Source of the DNA: Helianthus annuus
Taxonomy: Eukaryota; Streptophyta; Magnoliopsida; Asterales; Asteraceae
Direction of reading: 5' to 3'
Assembly: GCF_002127325.2 (NCBI RefSeq)
Contig: NC_035444.2
Span: forward strand, 35,356,904 to 35,420,903
Length of the DNA stretch: 64,000 nucleotides
This document shows, piece after piece, positions 21,020-32,902 of the stretch (position 1 is the stretch's first letter; every line of letters starts with the position of its first letter). The notes below the pieces were generated by a model, which was not told the origin of the DNA, did not search any database, and saw only the letters and a list, made by a program, of their open reading frames with translations. The translations under genes and the position numbers were made by a program.

Positions 21020-22564
21020 GTGATGAAGGGACCATGGATCTGCTATTGTTTTGCCTTGTTTCTCATCTTAACTTGCTACTCAACCACTGCCCAGCCGCCC
21101 TTCGACTACCCTACTGCAAATCCTTCCACCACATGGGTCAACACTGAATCTTTACCCCATTCTGTTAACTTCACCGATGGCTCAAGGGTCCGAACCATCC
21201 TCCTTAGAGGATCATTCGGGCCCAAATTCGCCTGTGGGTTCTACTGCAACGGAACCTGCACCTCTTACCTCTTCGCTGTCTTCATTGTTCAAACCAACAG
21301 TGCTAGTGGTATCGTTCAACCAGCTAGCGGGTTCCCTCAAGTGGTGTGGTCTGCAAACCGAGATCATCCGGTTAGCTATGGTGCAGTACTGAATCTCACT
21401 GCAACTGGAGAACTGGTCCTACAGGATGTTGATGGAAGCAAAGTTTGGTCTACCAACACCGCCAAGAAATCTGTTGCTGGTTTAAACATGACTGATGATG
21501 GGAACCTAGTGCTGGTTGATATTAGTGGCTCTGTGGTTTGGCAATCTTTTGATTACCCAACAGACTGTTTGCTACCGGGCCAAACCCTGTCTCAAGGACA
21601 GCAGCTGATACCTAGTGTTTCCTCAACTAATTGGACGGCCCAAAAAGGTTTGTTTTCTCTTCAAGTGACAGATAACGGTTTGTATGCTTATGTTGGATCA
21701 AACCCAGTACCTCAAGCCTATTACAGTAAAACAGTCTCTGGCAACGATACAAATATAGGAAGAAGATATGCAAGATTCTTGAATGGCAGTTTGTCTTTAT
21801 TTATTCTTTCTGTTGAGCCAAGTGATCCTGATGACATGATTACCATACCAAAAGCATCATCTGCCCAGTATATGAAACTGATGCCCGATGGACATCTGAA
21901 AGTGTTTGAATGGCAGTCAATAAACTGGTTAGAGGTGGCTGATCTACTTTATCTTGGAGAGTGTAGTTATCCTATGGCTTGTGGGAGAAATGGCGTTTGC
22001 TCCGAAAATCAACAGTGTAGCTGTCCCGTAACAAGCTCTAGGATAAACTATTTTACAGCAGTGAATGATCGGCAACCGAGCCTGGGTTGCTCTGAAATTA
22101 CTCCTCTCACATGTAATGCCACCAAAGATCAAGCTTTTATTACACTTGAGAACGTTACATACTTCAACACTATAGCAGACATGGAGAGGGTGGACATAGA
22201 GACTTGCAAACAAGCATGTGTCAATAATTGCTCATGCAAAGCAGCTATATTTCAGTATGGTTCAGATTCTTCAAGTGGGGATTGTTATTTACCTTTTGAA
22301 CTTTTCACAATGATGAATGTAGATCCAGATGTTATTCATCATAATGCTTCAGCTTTCATAAAAGTGCAACAAGAAGCACCTTACAGTTTTGATGCACCTT
22401 TTTCATTAGGAAGAATATTAATTATCATTTTGGTAAATTTTTTTATTTCTGCTTGGGGTTATTGGTTGTCTTACATGCATAATCTGCAAGCGAAGACGGG
22501 CCACTCACATGGAGGAAGAGTCTATAGGCGAGGTACCAGGAATGCCCAATCGGTTTCCCTATGA
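21020..22564 (+). pseudogene. Receptor kinase 2, ectodomain and membrane part (frameshifted)
   Basis: Frame of 514 codons, closely similar to residues 1-495 of the upstream kinase: signal peptide, bulb-type lectin domain with VVWSANRDHPV, EGF-like cysteines, PAN domain with CKQACVNNCSCKAA, and one hydrophobic segment (about 462-482). Just after the membrane segment, near 22478, a net gain of four bases relative to copy 1 shifts the frame; the ORF then ends at 22562-22564 after a 30-residue unrelated tail. If translated, it would be a membrane-anchored lectin receptor without a kinase. The kinase continues in another frame from 22509. Either a recent pseudogene, a sequencing or assembly error, or a truncated decoy receptor. 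Confidence 0.85.
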
Positions 22565-23525
22565 AGAATTGAAAACCGCCACAGAGAATTTCAACAAGAA
22601 GCTTGGTGAAGGAGGATTCGGTGCAGTTTTCGAAGGGACTCTTGAAGACGATTCCAAGATTGCAGTAAAATGTCTTGAGGGTCTTGGGCAGGTTAACAAA
22701 TCATTCCTAGCTGAGGTTCAAACCATTGGAAGCATTCATCATGTAAATCTGGTCAGACTCAGAGGATTCTCTGCTTGGAAATCACAACAGTTTCTCGTGT
22801 ATGAATTCATGAGTAACGGATCATTAGATCGGTGGATCTATCATGGGGTCCGAGAGCATGTACTGGAATGGAAATGCAGAAAGAAAATCATTCTTGATGT
22901 AGCCAAGGGTCTAGCATATCTTCATGAAGAATGTAGGCAAAAAATCATCCACCTAGACATTAAGCCTCAAAACATATTGCTAGACAGTGATTTCAATGCC
23001 AAAGTATCTGATTTCGGGTTGTCAAAGCTCATTGACAGAAATCAATCCCAAGTGATGACTACGATGAGAGGAACCCCGGGATATCTAGCTCCAGAATGGT
23101 TGAGCTCGATTATTACAGAAAAAGTGGATGTATACAGTTTCGGGATCGTTCTCTTGGAGATGTTGAGTGGGAGGAAGAAATTTGACACATCTTTGTCCGA
23201 AGAAGGCTGGCACTTACTTGGTGTCCTTCAAAAATGTTGGGAACAAGGGATGCTGCTAGATATGGTAGATAAGTACAGTGAAGATATGCAGACGCACAGT
23301 TCAGAAGTTGTGGAGATGATGAAAGTGGCTTCATGGTGTTTACAATATGATTATACGAAAAGGCCTTCAATGTCGACGGTGGTTAAGGTGTTAGAAGGCG
23401 TAATGGAAGTTGAATCTAGGTTGGATTACAACTTCACAGATCCTAGAATGCAAAACGCAGCAGTAGTTGAAGAAGAGAAAGATATGACACCATTGATGGC
23501 TTCTGTTCTGTCTGGTCCTAGGTGA
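22509..23525 (+). CDS. Receptor kinase 2, separate kinase-domain frame
   Basis: Open frame of 338 codons overlapping the ectodomain frame by 56 bases in a different phase. It begins MEEESIGEVPGMPNRF, which aligns with the juxtamembrane MEEEFLGEVPGMPNRY of copy 1, and includes an intact P-loop GEGGFGAVFEG (about residue 35), IAVKCLEG, HLDIKPQN (about 148), DFG and GTPGYLAPEW. No stop or shift occurs within the kinase, so purifying selection may still act or the frameshift is recent. Without the upstream part it would be a soluble cytoplasmic kinase, but no promoter for it is visible. Most conservatively, it is the 3' half of a frameshifted gene. Confidence 0.8.
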   Translation: MEEESIGEVPGMPNRFPYEELKTATENFNKKLGEGGFGAVFEGTLEDDSKIAVKCLEGLGQVNKSFLAEVQTIGSIHHVNLVRLRGFSAWKSQQFLVYEFMSNGSLDRWIYHGVREHVLEWKCRKKIILDVAKGLAYLHEECRQKIIHLDIKPQNILLDSDFNAKVSDFGLSKLIDRNQSQVMTTMRGTPGYLAPEWLSSIITEKVDVYSFGIVLLEMLSGRKKFDTSLSEEGWHLLGVLQKCWEQGMLLDMVDKYSEDMQTHSSEVVEMMKVASWCLQYDYTKRPSMSTVVKVLEGVMEVESRLDYNFTDPRMQNAAVVEEEKDMTPLMASVLSGPR

Positions 23526-25072
23526 GCAAGGATCTTGTGGATGACATTCTTAACGTTTCATGGTTCTTTTATAGTATGTTCTTTCTTAAACATGTGAATG
23601 ATGCAAAAAACGGCAGAATAAATGTAATACCAATTGCAGGAAAAGATTTATGGCTCAGTAACACTTTTAGAGGCCGAGTTTTTCATTATATGTCGAGTAC
23701 AAACCAGTTATATAGAAATAGACGATGAGCTAAGGATCATTATATGTTGAGTACAAACCAGTTGGGTCAAACCCAATTATGGGTATCATCTACATATCTA
23801 ACAGAGGTGCACAAAAAAAAACCCTTACCTGGAAAAAGCCCCAGAATCAATTATTTTTGTACCCGGGTATTTTATACCCGTAACCGACCCGACCCTATCC
23901 ATAGGGTGGATAGGATATACATGTTGAACCCATACCTGAAACCGTACCTGATTTATACCCAAAAATACCCGGAACAAGTTATACCCTATACATTAAAGTA
24001 CATTTTTATGTTTACTTTATATTTCAGTTCTTAAAAAATGCATATTACAAAGCAAATAATTTGTGCTTGAGTGAATTTATGTTATTATAAATTATTTTAA
24101 TTATTTTTACAAATTACAAACCAATTTTAATTTTTAATCGAAATTACTTTTGTGTAAAATAAAAAACTTATTTTTTTTAAAACCGGGTATTAATGCCGGA
24201 CCCATACCCGGTTATAACCGAACCCGATCATACCCTACCCGGGTACATAAGGTATGGTTTTCTCCTCCATACCCATACCCGAACCCTACCTGGTTTCTCT
24301 CAATACCCGATCATACCCGGACTCGGTTCCATACCCGGAACCAGGTATTAAAAAATCCCAATTGGTGCGTAATCCGTAAGAGTGAAAAATCAACAGGACC
24401 TAACCTCTGACTATGGAAACACTCAAACACAGCAACTAGTACCAAACTCATGTTCTTCACTTGCCCATGCCCTAAAATACTATGGATTTATGGTTTTGAG
24501 CATTTGCACTGATTCATTAAATTAGTTATTATTAAACCTTTCCAATAACCACCAAAGAACCATAGTCAGGTAACGATGCATGCAAACTCCTTCCATCTAA
24601 AACCGCATCTAGCAACAACTTGAAACACATAAAAACATCTCCTGTCACCCCTTGACCCACCTACGTGGCTACGTCAATTACCCGCATCAAATGCACATGC
24701 GTCAAGTCTCTTAAGTGAGTTACTAAACCTCTCCGATCACCATTCCTCTAGAGGGATCGAATCAAAAGAACGCATTGGATGGCAAATTTTCAGTTTTGGT
24801 TAGGTTAGGTTCCAAAACCAACCCATTCACAAGACACTTAAATGAGTGGTGGTACTACAAAACTTTAATTAGCACAATATATCCCTAACTTCTCATGACC
24901 TATAACCTCATATGCACAATACACGTTTGTGCCATTAACTCGTTTAAACTTCCGACTCCACACACTATATGGTTTCATTTATGAAATAATAACAATGTAA
25001 CAAAAAGAATCATACATAGGCCGCTTTGACCACATAAAATGATTTCAATTCCTGATTTACCTACAACACTCC
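23526..25072. repeat. Intergenic DNA with a CCCGGGTA-rich repeat
   Basis: A 24-bp direct repeat beginning ATATGTCGAGTACAAACC (copies near 23689 and 23741, the second with TTGAG) follows the kinase. From about 23803 to 24350 the sequence is full of ACCCGGGTA, ATACCCG and ACCCGACC motifs, a composition typical of non-autonomous hAT-like elements; clean ends were not found. 24360-25072 holds nothing recognisable. Confidence 0.45.
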
Positions 25073-28000
25073 TTAAACAGATGGTGGTTCTTTCACACAA
25101 TCCAAGGCATCGGAAAGAAGCTTCTCATTGGCGGGTTTTAAACCCTTCTTCAACCACCGATTCACAAGAGCCAGTTCGATTTTTCGCACCTGTAAACAAC
25201 CAATTGCAATGGTTTATGCATCCATAGATCAAACAAGCATAAATGTGGTGCCAGTAGGTAAGATCAAAGCGTTTGCAGCTGAACTGGGACCGAGTACCAC
25301 TTGTTGCATATAATGTAACAAAAGGTACTCTCAAAACACTTAAAATTTCATGTAGCCCATTTAACTCAGAATATGACCATTATAATCTTCTCCTTACAGT
25401 TCAAACTAGGAATGTGCACGGTTCCGTTCGGTTCGGTTATTAGCCTTAACCGAAGTTATCGGTTAATCAGTTCGGTTTATTTGTCGGTTTTCGGTTCGGT
25501 TAATAACCAAACCGAACTTGGGCTAGATTTTTTACTTAGAAATACATGGAATGGAGGTATAAATACAAGAAATGGTAGTATAAATACATAAAATTGAGGT
25601 ATAAATACAAGAACTGGATGTGTAAATATATGACATGGAGGTATAAAACATAAAGTACATGAAATGGAGGTATAAAGCTAGATATATATAAAAATATGAA
25701 TGGTTCGGTTAATTTCGGTTAACCGAGGGTACAGAAAATAACCGATAATCGATCTTCCGTTGCTTCGGTTTCGGTTAATTTCGGTTCAGTTTTATCGGTT
25801 CGGTTTCGGTTAACGGTTCGGTTTTTGCTCACCCCTAGTTCAAACTCTCATAACCTAAATCCTTATACAAGAGAAGGGTATTTATGTCAAGAAAAAAAAT
25901 TAAAAACACATATATGGGAAAACAAACCTGCTTAACAGTGAATGGTTCTTCTGCGAGACTCAGGGGTGCAGTTAATATAGTAAGAAACCCGTTTCTGTTA
26001 CCATAAACGATGTCTGTGAAGGGACGATCGCCAACCTGAAAGAAGAAGTATTGATTTATTTAAACTTTAATAAACAACAAACTGAATTTTCAAAAGAGTA
26101 ATTGGTACCATTATGAGCTTTGAACAATCACATCCAAAGTGTCTTTCAATTTCTTCAGCTGAACCAGCTGGCTTCTTCACCTCTACGGTAAACAAACAAA
26201 CGCACAAATTATGCCAACATTTGCGAGTATTTATATATTACCTTCGGACTTTTATAATTCACATCTTCGTATAGAAATACATTAGTTTCCGGTTGCAAAA
26301 ACAAAAAATAAGAAACTAAACATTGAATCAAAAAAGAAAAAATAATGACAAATAAAACCTACAGACTTATCATATGCATTTAAACACTTACCATGGACCC
26401 TATGCAGGGAGTGTTTTTGTAAAACCCCTACATTTAAACACATACCATGGACCCTATGCAGGGGGTGTTTTTGTATTAGGTTACTTTCAATTTTTAAACT
26501 TTTAGTATATTTTAATGCTAGGCTGCACATTAAAAGCTCGCTTTTTTACTATTCCCCTATTGCAAAATGCCCCTTTTAGCTTTTAGAACTCACATAAAAA
26601 ACCCAGAATTAATATCAAAAATCCAAAAATAGTACAACCTCTAACCATAAGTCCAGATCCTGTAAATGGCTGTAATTTTAAAGCTCACTGTCAAGCCTAC
26701 ATTCAAATAAGCCCTAAGAGGAGCCGAGGAGGCGATTAGGTGTGATCATCGGCAAAATAAAATATTTCTTGTGCTTTCCCAAATCATAACCTAAAGCCCC
26801 AAGTCAGTAAGTCGTAACACAAATTAAGTTTTAGCAAAGTCATATTGTACCCTTAGTGAGATTGACATACACATATAGTATAATTCTAATTGGCTAAGAC
26901 TAAAACACCAATATAACCTTATACTAAGTTTATATTAATGACCCTACTAGGTAACAAACTATCAAATTCATCCCCTAGCACAACTACTTCTCAAGACCAA
27001 TTACAAAATCCTCAATACCAAAAATACAAGTTTCACATTCTTCACCATAGTTGTTAATAGCGAATAGCAACAAGGGGACTATATGCTACATAGCGAATAG
27101 CGACCGCTATTATATATATCGCCGATACACTAGAAAAAGAATTCTGAAAATTTTTATATGTATATTATATCAAAAAACCTTGGTATATATGCTATTTTAC
27201 ATTTATATTTAACAAAAACCTATAAATCCAGCTATTTTATAGCTATATCTAATTGCTATTTACATAAAAAAAAAAACTAACTGTCGTTATTCACGCTATT
27301 GGTCGCTATGACCCAAATAGCGACACTTGGTCGCTTCGCTACATAGCGCGCTATAGCGGTCGCTATAGCCGCTATTGACAACTATGTTCTTCACCATTTA
27401 TTCACAACAAATTGTTCACATAGAGATTCATGTCTTCCACTAATTATGTGTAAGTGACAAAATTCAAGATACATGTGGTCTTAAATTTTAATTTAAAAAA
27501 CCAGTGAAAATTTCTTGCAACTGGATCATATCATCATAAAACCGAAAGAGATCGATTTAGCAACTTACTATGTCTAATTACTCGAATCCCGATTACAAAC
27601 TCAAGAGCCCTAGCTTTCCTGCCATCAGGGTCATACTCCTGCAGCCCTAATTCACAACAAAAAACACATCAAACATCAACACAAAACACACACACACACA
27701 CACAAATCCATCAACACACTCAAACTCAAATTACCAGCAGAGTTACTAAACACCGCAATGTTGTTCCCGAAAACCGCTTTACAAGACTCAACAGACGGCG
27801 CGATCGGGCCCCACAATGCCAACGAGTAAGGAACCGTAAGAGTATTGTCCTTATCAAAGACAACACCTTCAAACCCCTTTCTTTTCAAAGCAGCCCAATC
27901 AATATACCTCACATCCGGAACCGAAACATGAGGGATCACCCAATGCTTGTTTCTAGTAATCACCGAAACTGAAAACATCAGCCCCTCAACATTAATCCTC

Positions 28001-28389
28001 TGCCCAACAGCCGCTTTCAAGTCCGCCCACCACATGTTTGATGAAATGCCCCAACGAGATTCGCCCCTGTTTCGGTCTAAATCTTGTTCAATTTTGTTCA
28101 GATAGATTGGGGAGTTGTGAAATGGGTTGAATTCAGCATCGTAATCGTCGTCAGGGGGTTGAATTTGATGATTTTGGTTGGTGTTTTGGTGTTTGTCTAT
28201 GGCCGAAAGTGAGTGAAAGATTCCGGTGGAGAAATGAGATGGGTTTATTCTCTTGTTGGGGTGACGATGATTGTGAAGATGGTGGTGGTGATGGGGACGA
28301 TGTGATGAGTGAAGAAGCTTGATTTTGATTGGGTTAGTGAGAGAACAACAATGGGAGATTTGATGTGGGGGAGACAAGGTGTTGAGCAT
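25073..28389 (-). CDS. PGPP1: Phosphatidylglycerophosphate phosphatase 1 (PGPP1), five exons
   Basis: Exons on the minus strand: 28389-27735, 27646-27569, 26182-26109, 26035-25928 and 25189-25073, all with GT/AG borders; they sum to 1032 bases, exactly 343 codons plus TAA. The product is a HAD-superfamily (IIIA) phosphatase. Catalytic motif I is FDKDNTL (nucleophile D in DKDNT), motif II is in FSNSAG, and motif III/IV are KKPAG and VGDRPFTDI. This enzyme removes phosphate from phosphatidylglycerophosphate to make phosphatidylglycerol, needed in thylakoid and mitochondrial membranes. The His/Ser-rich first roughly 80 residues look like an organelle transit peptide. Start chosen as the first Met of the open exon. 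Intron 4 holds a hAT MITE and intron 2 another small TIR element. Appears functional. Confidence 0.93.
25407..25837. mobile_element. hAT-type MITE in PGPP1 intron 4
   Basis: Ends TAGGAATGTGCA and TGCTCACCCCTA, flanked by the 8-bp target duplication GTTCAAAC (25399-25406 and 25838-25845). The interior is rich in CGGTTCGGTT and AACCGA. The same insertion exists in the duplicated relic at 13356. Confidence 0.9.
26391..26480. repeat. Short direct repeat in PGPP1 intron 2
   Basis: Two copies of a roughly 32-bp segment containing ACCATGGACCCTATGCAGGG then GTGTTTTTGTA, at about 26391 and 26445. Confidence 0.8.
27046..27386. mobile_element. TAGCG-rich TIR MITE in PGPP1 intron 2
   Basis: Ends CATAGTTGTTAATAGCG and CGCTATTGACAACTATG, flanked by the 8-bp duplication TTCTTCAC (27038-27045 and 27387-27394). 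Subterminal regions are dense in TAGCG and CGCTA in both orientations. 341 bp, non-coding; the 8-bp duplication suggests hAT. Confidence 0.85.
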
Positions 28390-28836
28390 TTTATGAGGTT
28401 ATTGTATACCATGAGAAGAAGAAAGAAATCATTTTTCTATTGTAAACTAAACCCCAAGTGTTTGGAAAACGAGAAGAACCCATGTGGTTTTGTGGTCACT
28501 AGTGTAGAATATGTTTGGTATGATTTGAAATTAATGATCATAATTTGGGTTTTATTTGGTTATTGTGTTTTTATGTTTGGATAGCTAGTTTTGTTTTTTT
28601 ATTACATGTATAGTGTATGCCAAGTGTGTTGTTGTAACGTAGTTTGTTGTGAATTTGCTCTCAAAACGTGTAATGTTTCATTACACATGATTCAGGTAAC
28701 AACACCCGGTACATAATTCACGTAGGGTTGTCTTACTGTAATATATTTTGGACTTCACAAAATGTCTTGTTATTAACTCTTTATGTGTGTAGTTCATTAG
28801 TTTATGTTGTTATCCCTAACTCATTTCTCCCCATTA
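28390..28836. promoter_or_regulatory. PGPP1 upstream region
   Basis: Contains whatever promoter PGPP1 has; no TATA box close to the start codon was convincing on the minus strand. Plus-strand frames here are not supported as genes. Confidence 0.35.
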
Positions 28837-29128
28837 GGCCACAGGGTGTGGCTTAGCGTCACCTTGCCAACTAGACAACTATAGCTCCCTGGGGCGCCAT
28901 CAGCCACCCCCGGCCGCCATGGAGGGGGCACTATCCACCCTTCGCCAGCACGCTAACACCAGCCCATTCTTTTCAACCAATCAAATCTCTTCTTTTTATT
29001 TTTTTATTTTGTTTAATAGGAGGCTTTAAACCATTGCATGTAAGTTAAAGGGATGGGCTTTAAAACTCCCTATGTGACATGGCATTGATGTGGTGTGATA
29101 AAGCCCTTATACCACACCCTCCAGAGCC
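28837..29128. mobile_element. Tourist-like (PIF/Harbinger) MITE
   Basis: Ends GGCCACAGGGTGTGG and CCACACCCTCCAGAGCC (imperfect inverted repeats) flanked by TTA on both sides (28834-28836, 29129-29131), the target duplication of PIF/Harbinger elements. 292 bp, without ORF; GC-rich left half. Confidence 0.85.
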
Positions 29129-29524
29129 TTATGTTGTTGGATTACATTTGTCTAGTGGTGTTTCCTCTACATTACCGGCGGTTATTGGAGTGTTGATTGG
29201 ACATGTTGAGCTAGGAACAATGGATGTCTAATATCACAGGGAGTTCAAGCAAATTGGAACTTTGAAAATTGGTTGTTTTTTTTGTCAGGTCATCATCACA
29301 TGTTTATCCATGTGGTGCATTGTATGTTGTGACTAAGGTTTCAAATGGAAAATCCTAATGCATGTTGCAATTCGTTAATTACATATATTAGTGATATATT
29401 ACTAGGGTTTATTATACATGATTCATGGTTCAAAATAAACTTTTATAATTTTCCTCCCATGTATATATTAAAGGTCTTGATATAAACCCTAGTCATCAAG
29501 CTTGAAGATGACCTACCTAATGAT

Positions 29525-30510
29525 TGACTTATAGGTTTCATATCATGCTTTGGCTCGTTACTCGAGATCCCCACCCATTTTGCTAAGCTTTGCCATTTTA
29601 TGGCACAACCGTCTTACTCATCCAGGCGTACGAGTTTTAGATATTTTAAGTCGCGATTTTATCATTCCATGTAATGAAAATCAATCATTATCGGTTACTC
29701 ATTCATGTCAATTATCAAACAGCAAGAGCTTGCCATTCTATGAATCATGGTCTTATACTTTTGCTCCTTTTTATATTATTCATTGCGACCTATGGACGCC
29801 ACCATCTTAAGCAACACCTGATACAAATAATATGGTCTTGTTACATAATCACACTCAATCCGTCTGGGTGTATCCGTTGAAATATAAATCTGACACCTTC
29901 CCTACCTTTGTCAAAGTTTACAAATCGATTAATACACAATTCCATCGTAACATTAAGGCCTTTCAATACAATCTAGGATGAGAATTTGATAACAACTTCT
30001 TTGACAATTTTGCCGCCTCAAAAGGCTTGATCTTTCATTATTCATGTCCTCACACCTCACCTCAAAATGGCAAAGCCGAGAGAATGATACGTCATTTAAA
30101 TAACATTATACATTCTTTCTTGTTTCATGCCCATTTCCCTCCTAAATTTTGGGTCGAAGCATTATACATAAGCGCTTATCTACACAACATTTTACCTATC
30201 AAACTTTGAATTTTAAAACCGCACGTTCATCCTCTATGGGTGTGAACCAACATACGATCACCTATGGGCGTTTGGGTGTGTGTTACCCAAACCTTCCAGC
30301 AACCCAACCTCACAAATTGCATTCCTGTTTGGTTCGATATGTATTCCCTGGTTACCTGCCCAACTTTCACATGTATCGATGTCTTGAGCTATCAACCAAA
30401 AAAGTATTGATCTCAAGACATGTCATCTTCGATGAACTCGTTTTCCCTTTTGCTCATCCTATCAACCGCAAAAGAGGAAAATGTTTAAGTCTTCGATTTT
30501 ATCTTTTATG
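29525..30510 (+). pseudogene. Ty1/copia integrase fragment, degenerate
   Basis: Reading through several frames and stops, the plus strand shows copia pol landmarks in the normal order: GAG-pre-integrase (WHNRLTHPGVRVLDILSR), integrase core with IIHCDLWTP (first catalytic Asp), the region of the second Asp degraded, HTSPQNGKAERMIRHLNNII (catalytic Glu), FWVEALYISAYLHNILP, and then YRCLELSTKKVLISRHVIFD at the integrase-RT junction. No protease, reverse transcriptase or LTRs are recognisable. Multiple stops make it a dead relic. Confidence 0.9.
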
Positions 30511-32037
30511 AGAACTTGAAGCGGCTTCCTTGATCTAGTCATCAACATTCCCTCAACCTTGCCATAACATATCAATAGACTGGTCTAGAAATATATCCAT
30601 AATGAATCATCTCTAGCCTTTCGACTAGTAAACGATATGCAATGACAAGATTGGTTTGAGGCCATCTTGGTTTTATTATCTTTATAACTTAACTAATTAG
30701 TGCTTGCATTTCAAGCTTACAATAGGGATCACATTTCAGGATCTTTAGTTAACTACTGAAGCAATTTAAACATCAAATTAATTAAGTTGCCGAAGAAGCA
30801 ACCGGTTATCTTCTATTTCACCGAATTACCCTATCTCACCCCCCCCCTATTAATTTACCTTCTTAACTTTTACTCCTCAATTAGATTTGGTGCATTACCA
30901 GAAGCCTTCCCAAAGGATCTCGATATAATATAAGAATCCTTTGATTACCCCAAGATCTGGTTCGATACCGGAAGCTTGTCACCCGAATCTGGTTCAATAC
31001 AAGAAAACTCTAGTAAGTTCTGGTTAAATACCATAAACTTACACCGAGTCTGATTAAGGGTACCAGAAGCCGTACGCACACCTTAGTCAAGTTAAATTAA
31101 GTTAAATTAGTATCTTAAAATTAAGTGGTTACGTTAATTTACTTTCAAAGAGGTCATGCAATTATGTAACAAAAGATAATAAACCAAGAATTAGTGAATG
31201 ACAAACATATTACATATGATAAAAATACTATATTAATAAGATTAACTAATCCAAGAGTATGATAAGCCATAGATATTACAACCATATGAAACATGCACTT
31301 TTACCAATGATGATTACCACACTTCATGATCTTCAAGCTCTAGCTCAAGTGCGAGTATGTGTGCAACAACGTGTGTCTCAACTCTCATTTATTACATACA
31401 TTTAGTGAACTAATCTAATCATGCCTTATTCTTAACATGGATGATCAAAGGTATGATGTTGGGATACTAGCTTTGGATAGATCTTGGTCGGCATGAAGGC
31501 CTTCCTTAAGGATCAACCGCTCATTTCCAAGCAAAGGGGGCTTACGAAGCACCATGATCATGACATACTTGACTATTGATTAGCCAAGCTCTATGGATCA
31601 TCCACACATCCTCCAAGGGACTATAGTCTTTTGTGGGAGCATGAGCATGCACGACACTTTTTTTCTTGCCCACCACGTAGTTCTGATTCTTTCTAATCTT
31701 CCAAAAGGCGGGTTGAGGTGGTAGGTAGGGTTGTGCAACGGTTCAGAACCGGACCAAAGCGGGAACCGTTACATGATGAATATAAGAACCGGAACTGAAC
31801 CATTTAAAAATTTGGCACTAGTTAGAATTTTAGCTAAAGTTCATCCCCTGAATCACATATAAAAAAGTATATTTTTTTAGTATGTTTACACAGAATTCTT
31901 TTAGTGTGTATCATACTTTATATATGAAATAAAGCACAATTACTTTATAAATTAAATAAAGCATAATTTAATAACATAATTATGCTCTAAGTATGTTTAC
32001 ACAGAATTCTTTTAGTGTGTATCAATTGTTTGCTCTT
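30511..32037. other. Unassigned DNA with short repeats
   Basis: No gene supported. 30890-31080 repeats CTGGTTCGATACCGGAAG-like words. A 35-bp direct repeat beginning AGTATGTTTACACAGAATTC occurs at 31879 and 31990. CGGTTCAGAACCGGACC near 31740 hints at a hAT-like fragment. Confidence 0.4.
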
Positions 32038-32902
32038 ATAACAACCCTAACGTAAACCGCCACCCTCATAATTTTTCCGACACCCTAAAAATATTTAAAA
32101 TGTCCCAATATGTCCTTAAATACACCCCATACGCGAAAACGGGCCTCAAATACATTAAATAGTATTAAAAATAAATAAAAATCAAAATTTTAAGTTAAGG
32201 CGGGCCGCGTAAGCCTCACCTTAACCTTACGCGGGCCGCGAGAGGGTGAAATGTGGCTGAACCCTGGGCCGCCACGTGGCCCAACACATGTCGAGCCTAG
32301 TTGGTGATCCGGATGGGCTACGCGTTGACCTAGCTTCGACGCGGGCCGCTTAAGCCTTGTGCTTGTTTTACGCGGGCCGCGAGAGACCCAGTTTCAGCAA
32401 CTATAAATAGAGGCCATCGGATTTCAGACTGCTTCGTTCAATTTTCTTTCTCTCTCACGAATTTCTGAATAGTAGAAGTAATACCCGGGCATTATACCCC
32501 CTAAATAGCGAGGTTCTGCTACGATGTAAGTATTATAACCCCTGGAGACGTATTAGATACTCTGCCCGATTGATCAAGGGTTCCGTAACGGCTGTCGTGG
32601 TTCTGCCCGACGTAGTCGTTGGAATGCCGTCTCGGGGAGGGTATTACTAAAGTTAAAATGGGTTATTATACTAACACACGTGTATTTGTGTAATTTATAG
32701 ATTATTCCCAGGAAATCCTTACTGAAAACCCTAAGACAACAATGTGAGTTGATCCACTTTTTGTAAATATTTTTGTTAACTGTTTTTACAAAACCTTAAA
32801 TACCTTTCCATGCGAATAACAGTTATTAGGTATTTGTGAGAATACAATTATCGTGGGTATGTTGAGGTTTTGTATACAAAAGTTGTTACCACCTGGTCAA
32901 GG
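32038..32902 (+). mobile_element. RT4: LTR fragment with GC-rich dyads and TATA box
   Basis: U3-like sequence with four copies of GCGGGCCGC (about 32210-32382) is followed by CTATAAATAGAGG at 32401 and a pyrimidine-rich leader, the design of a plant LTR. It is cut at 32902 by the 5' LTR of RT1; its continuation would lie beyond the window if the nest is intact. The left border is approximate. Confidence 0.6.
32402..32409 (+). promoter_or_regulatory. TATA box of RT4 LTR
   Basis: TATAAATA about 20 bp downstream of the last GCGGGCCGC dyad. Confidence 0.65.

Noticed and set aside
28309..28584. Plus-strand frame of 91 codons overlapping the start of PGPP1
   Set aside because: Antisense to the PGPP1 first exon, no family resemblance.
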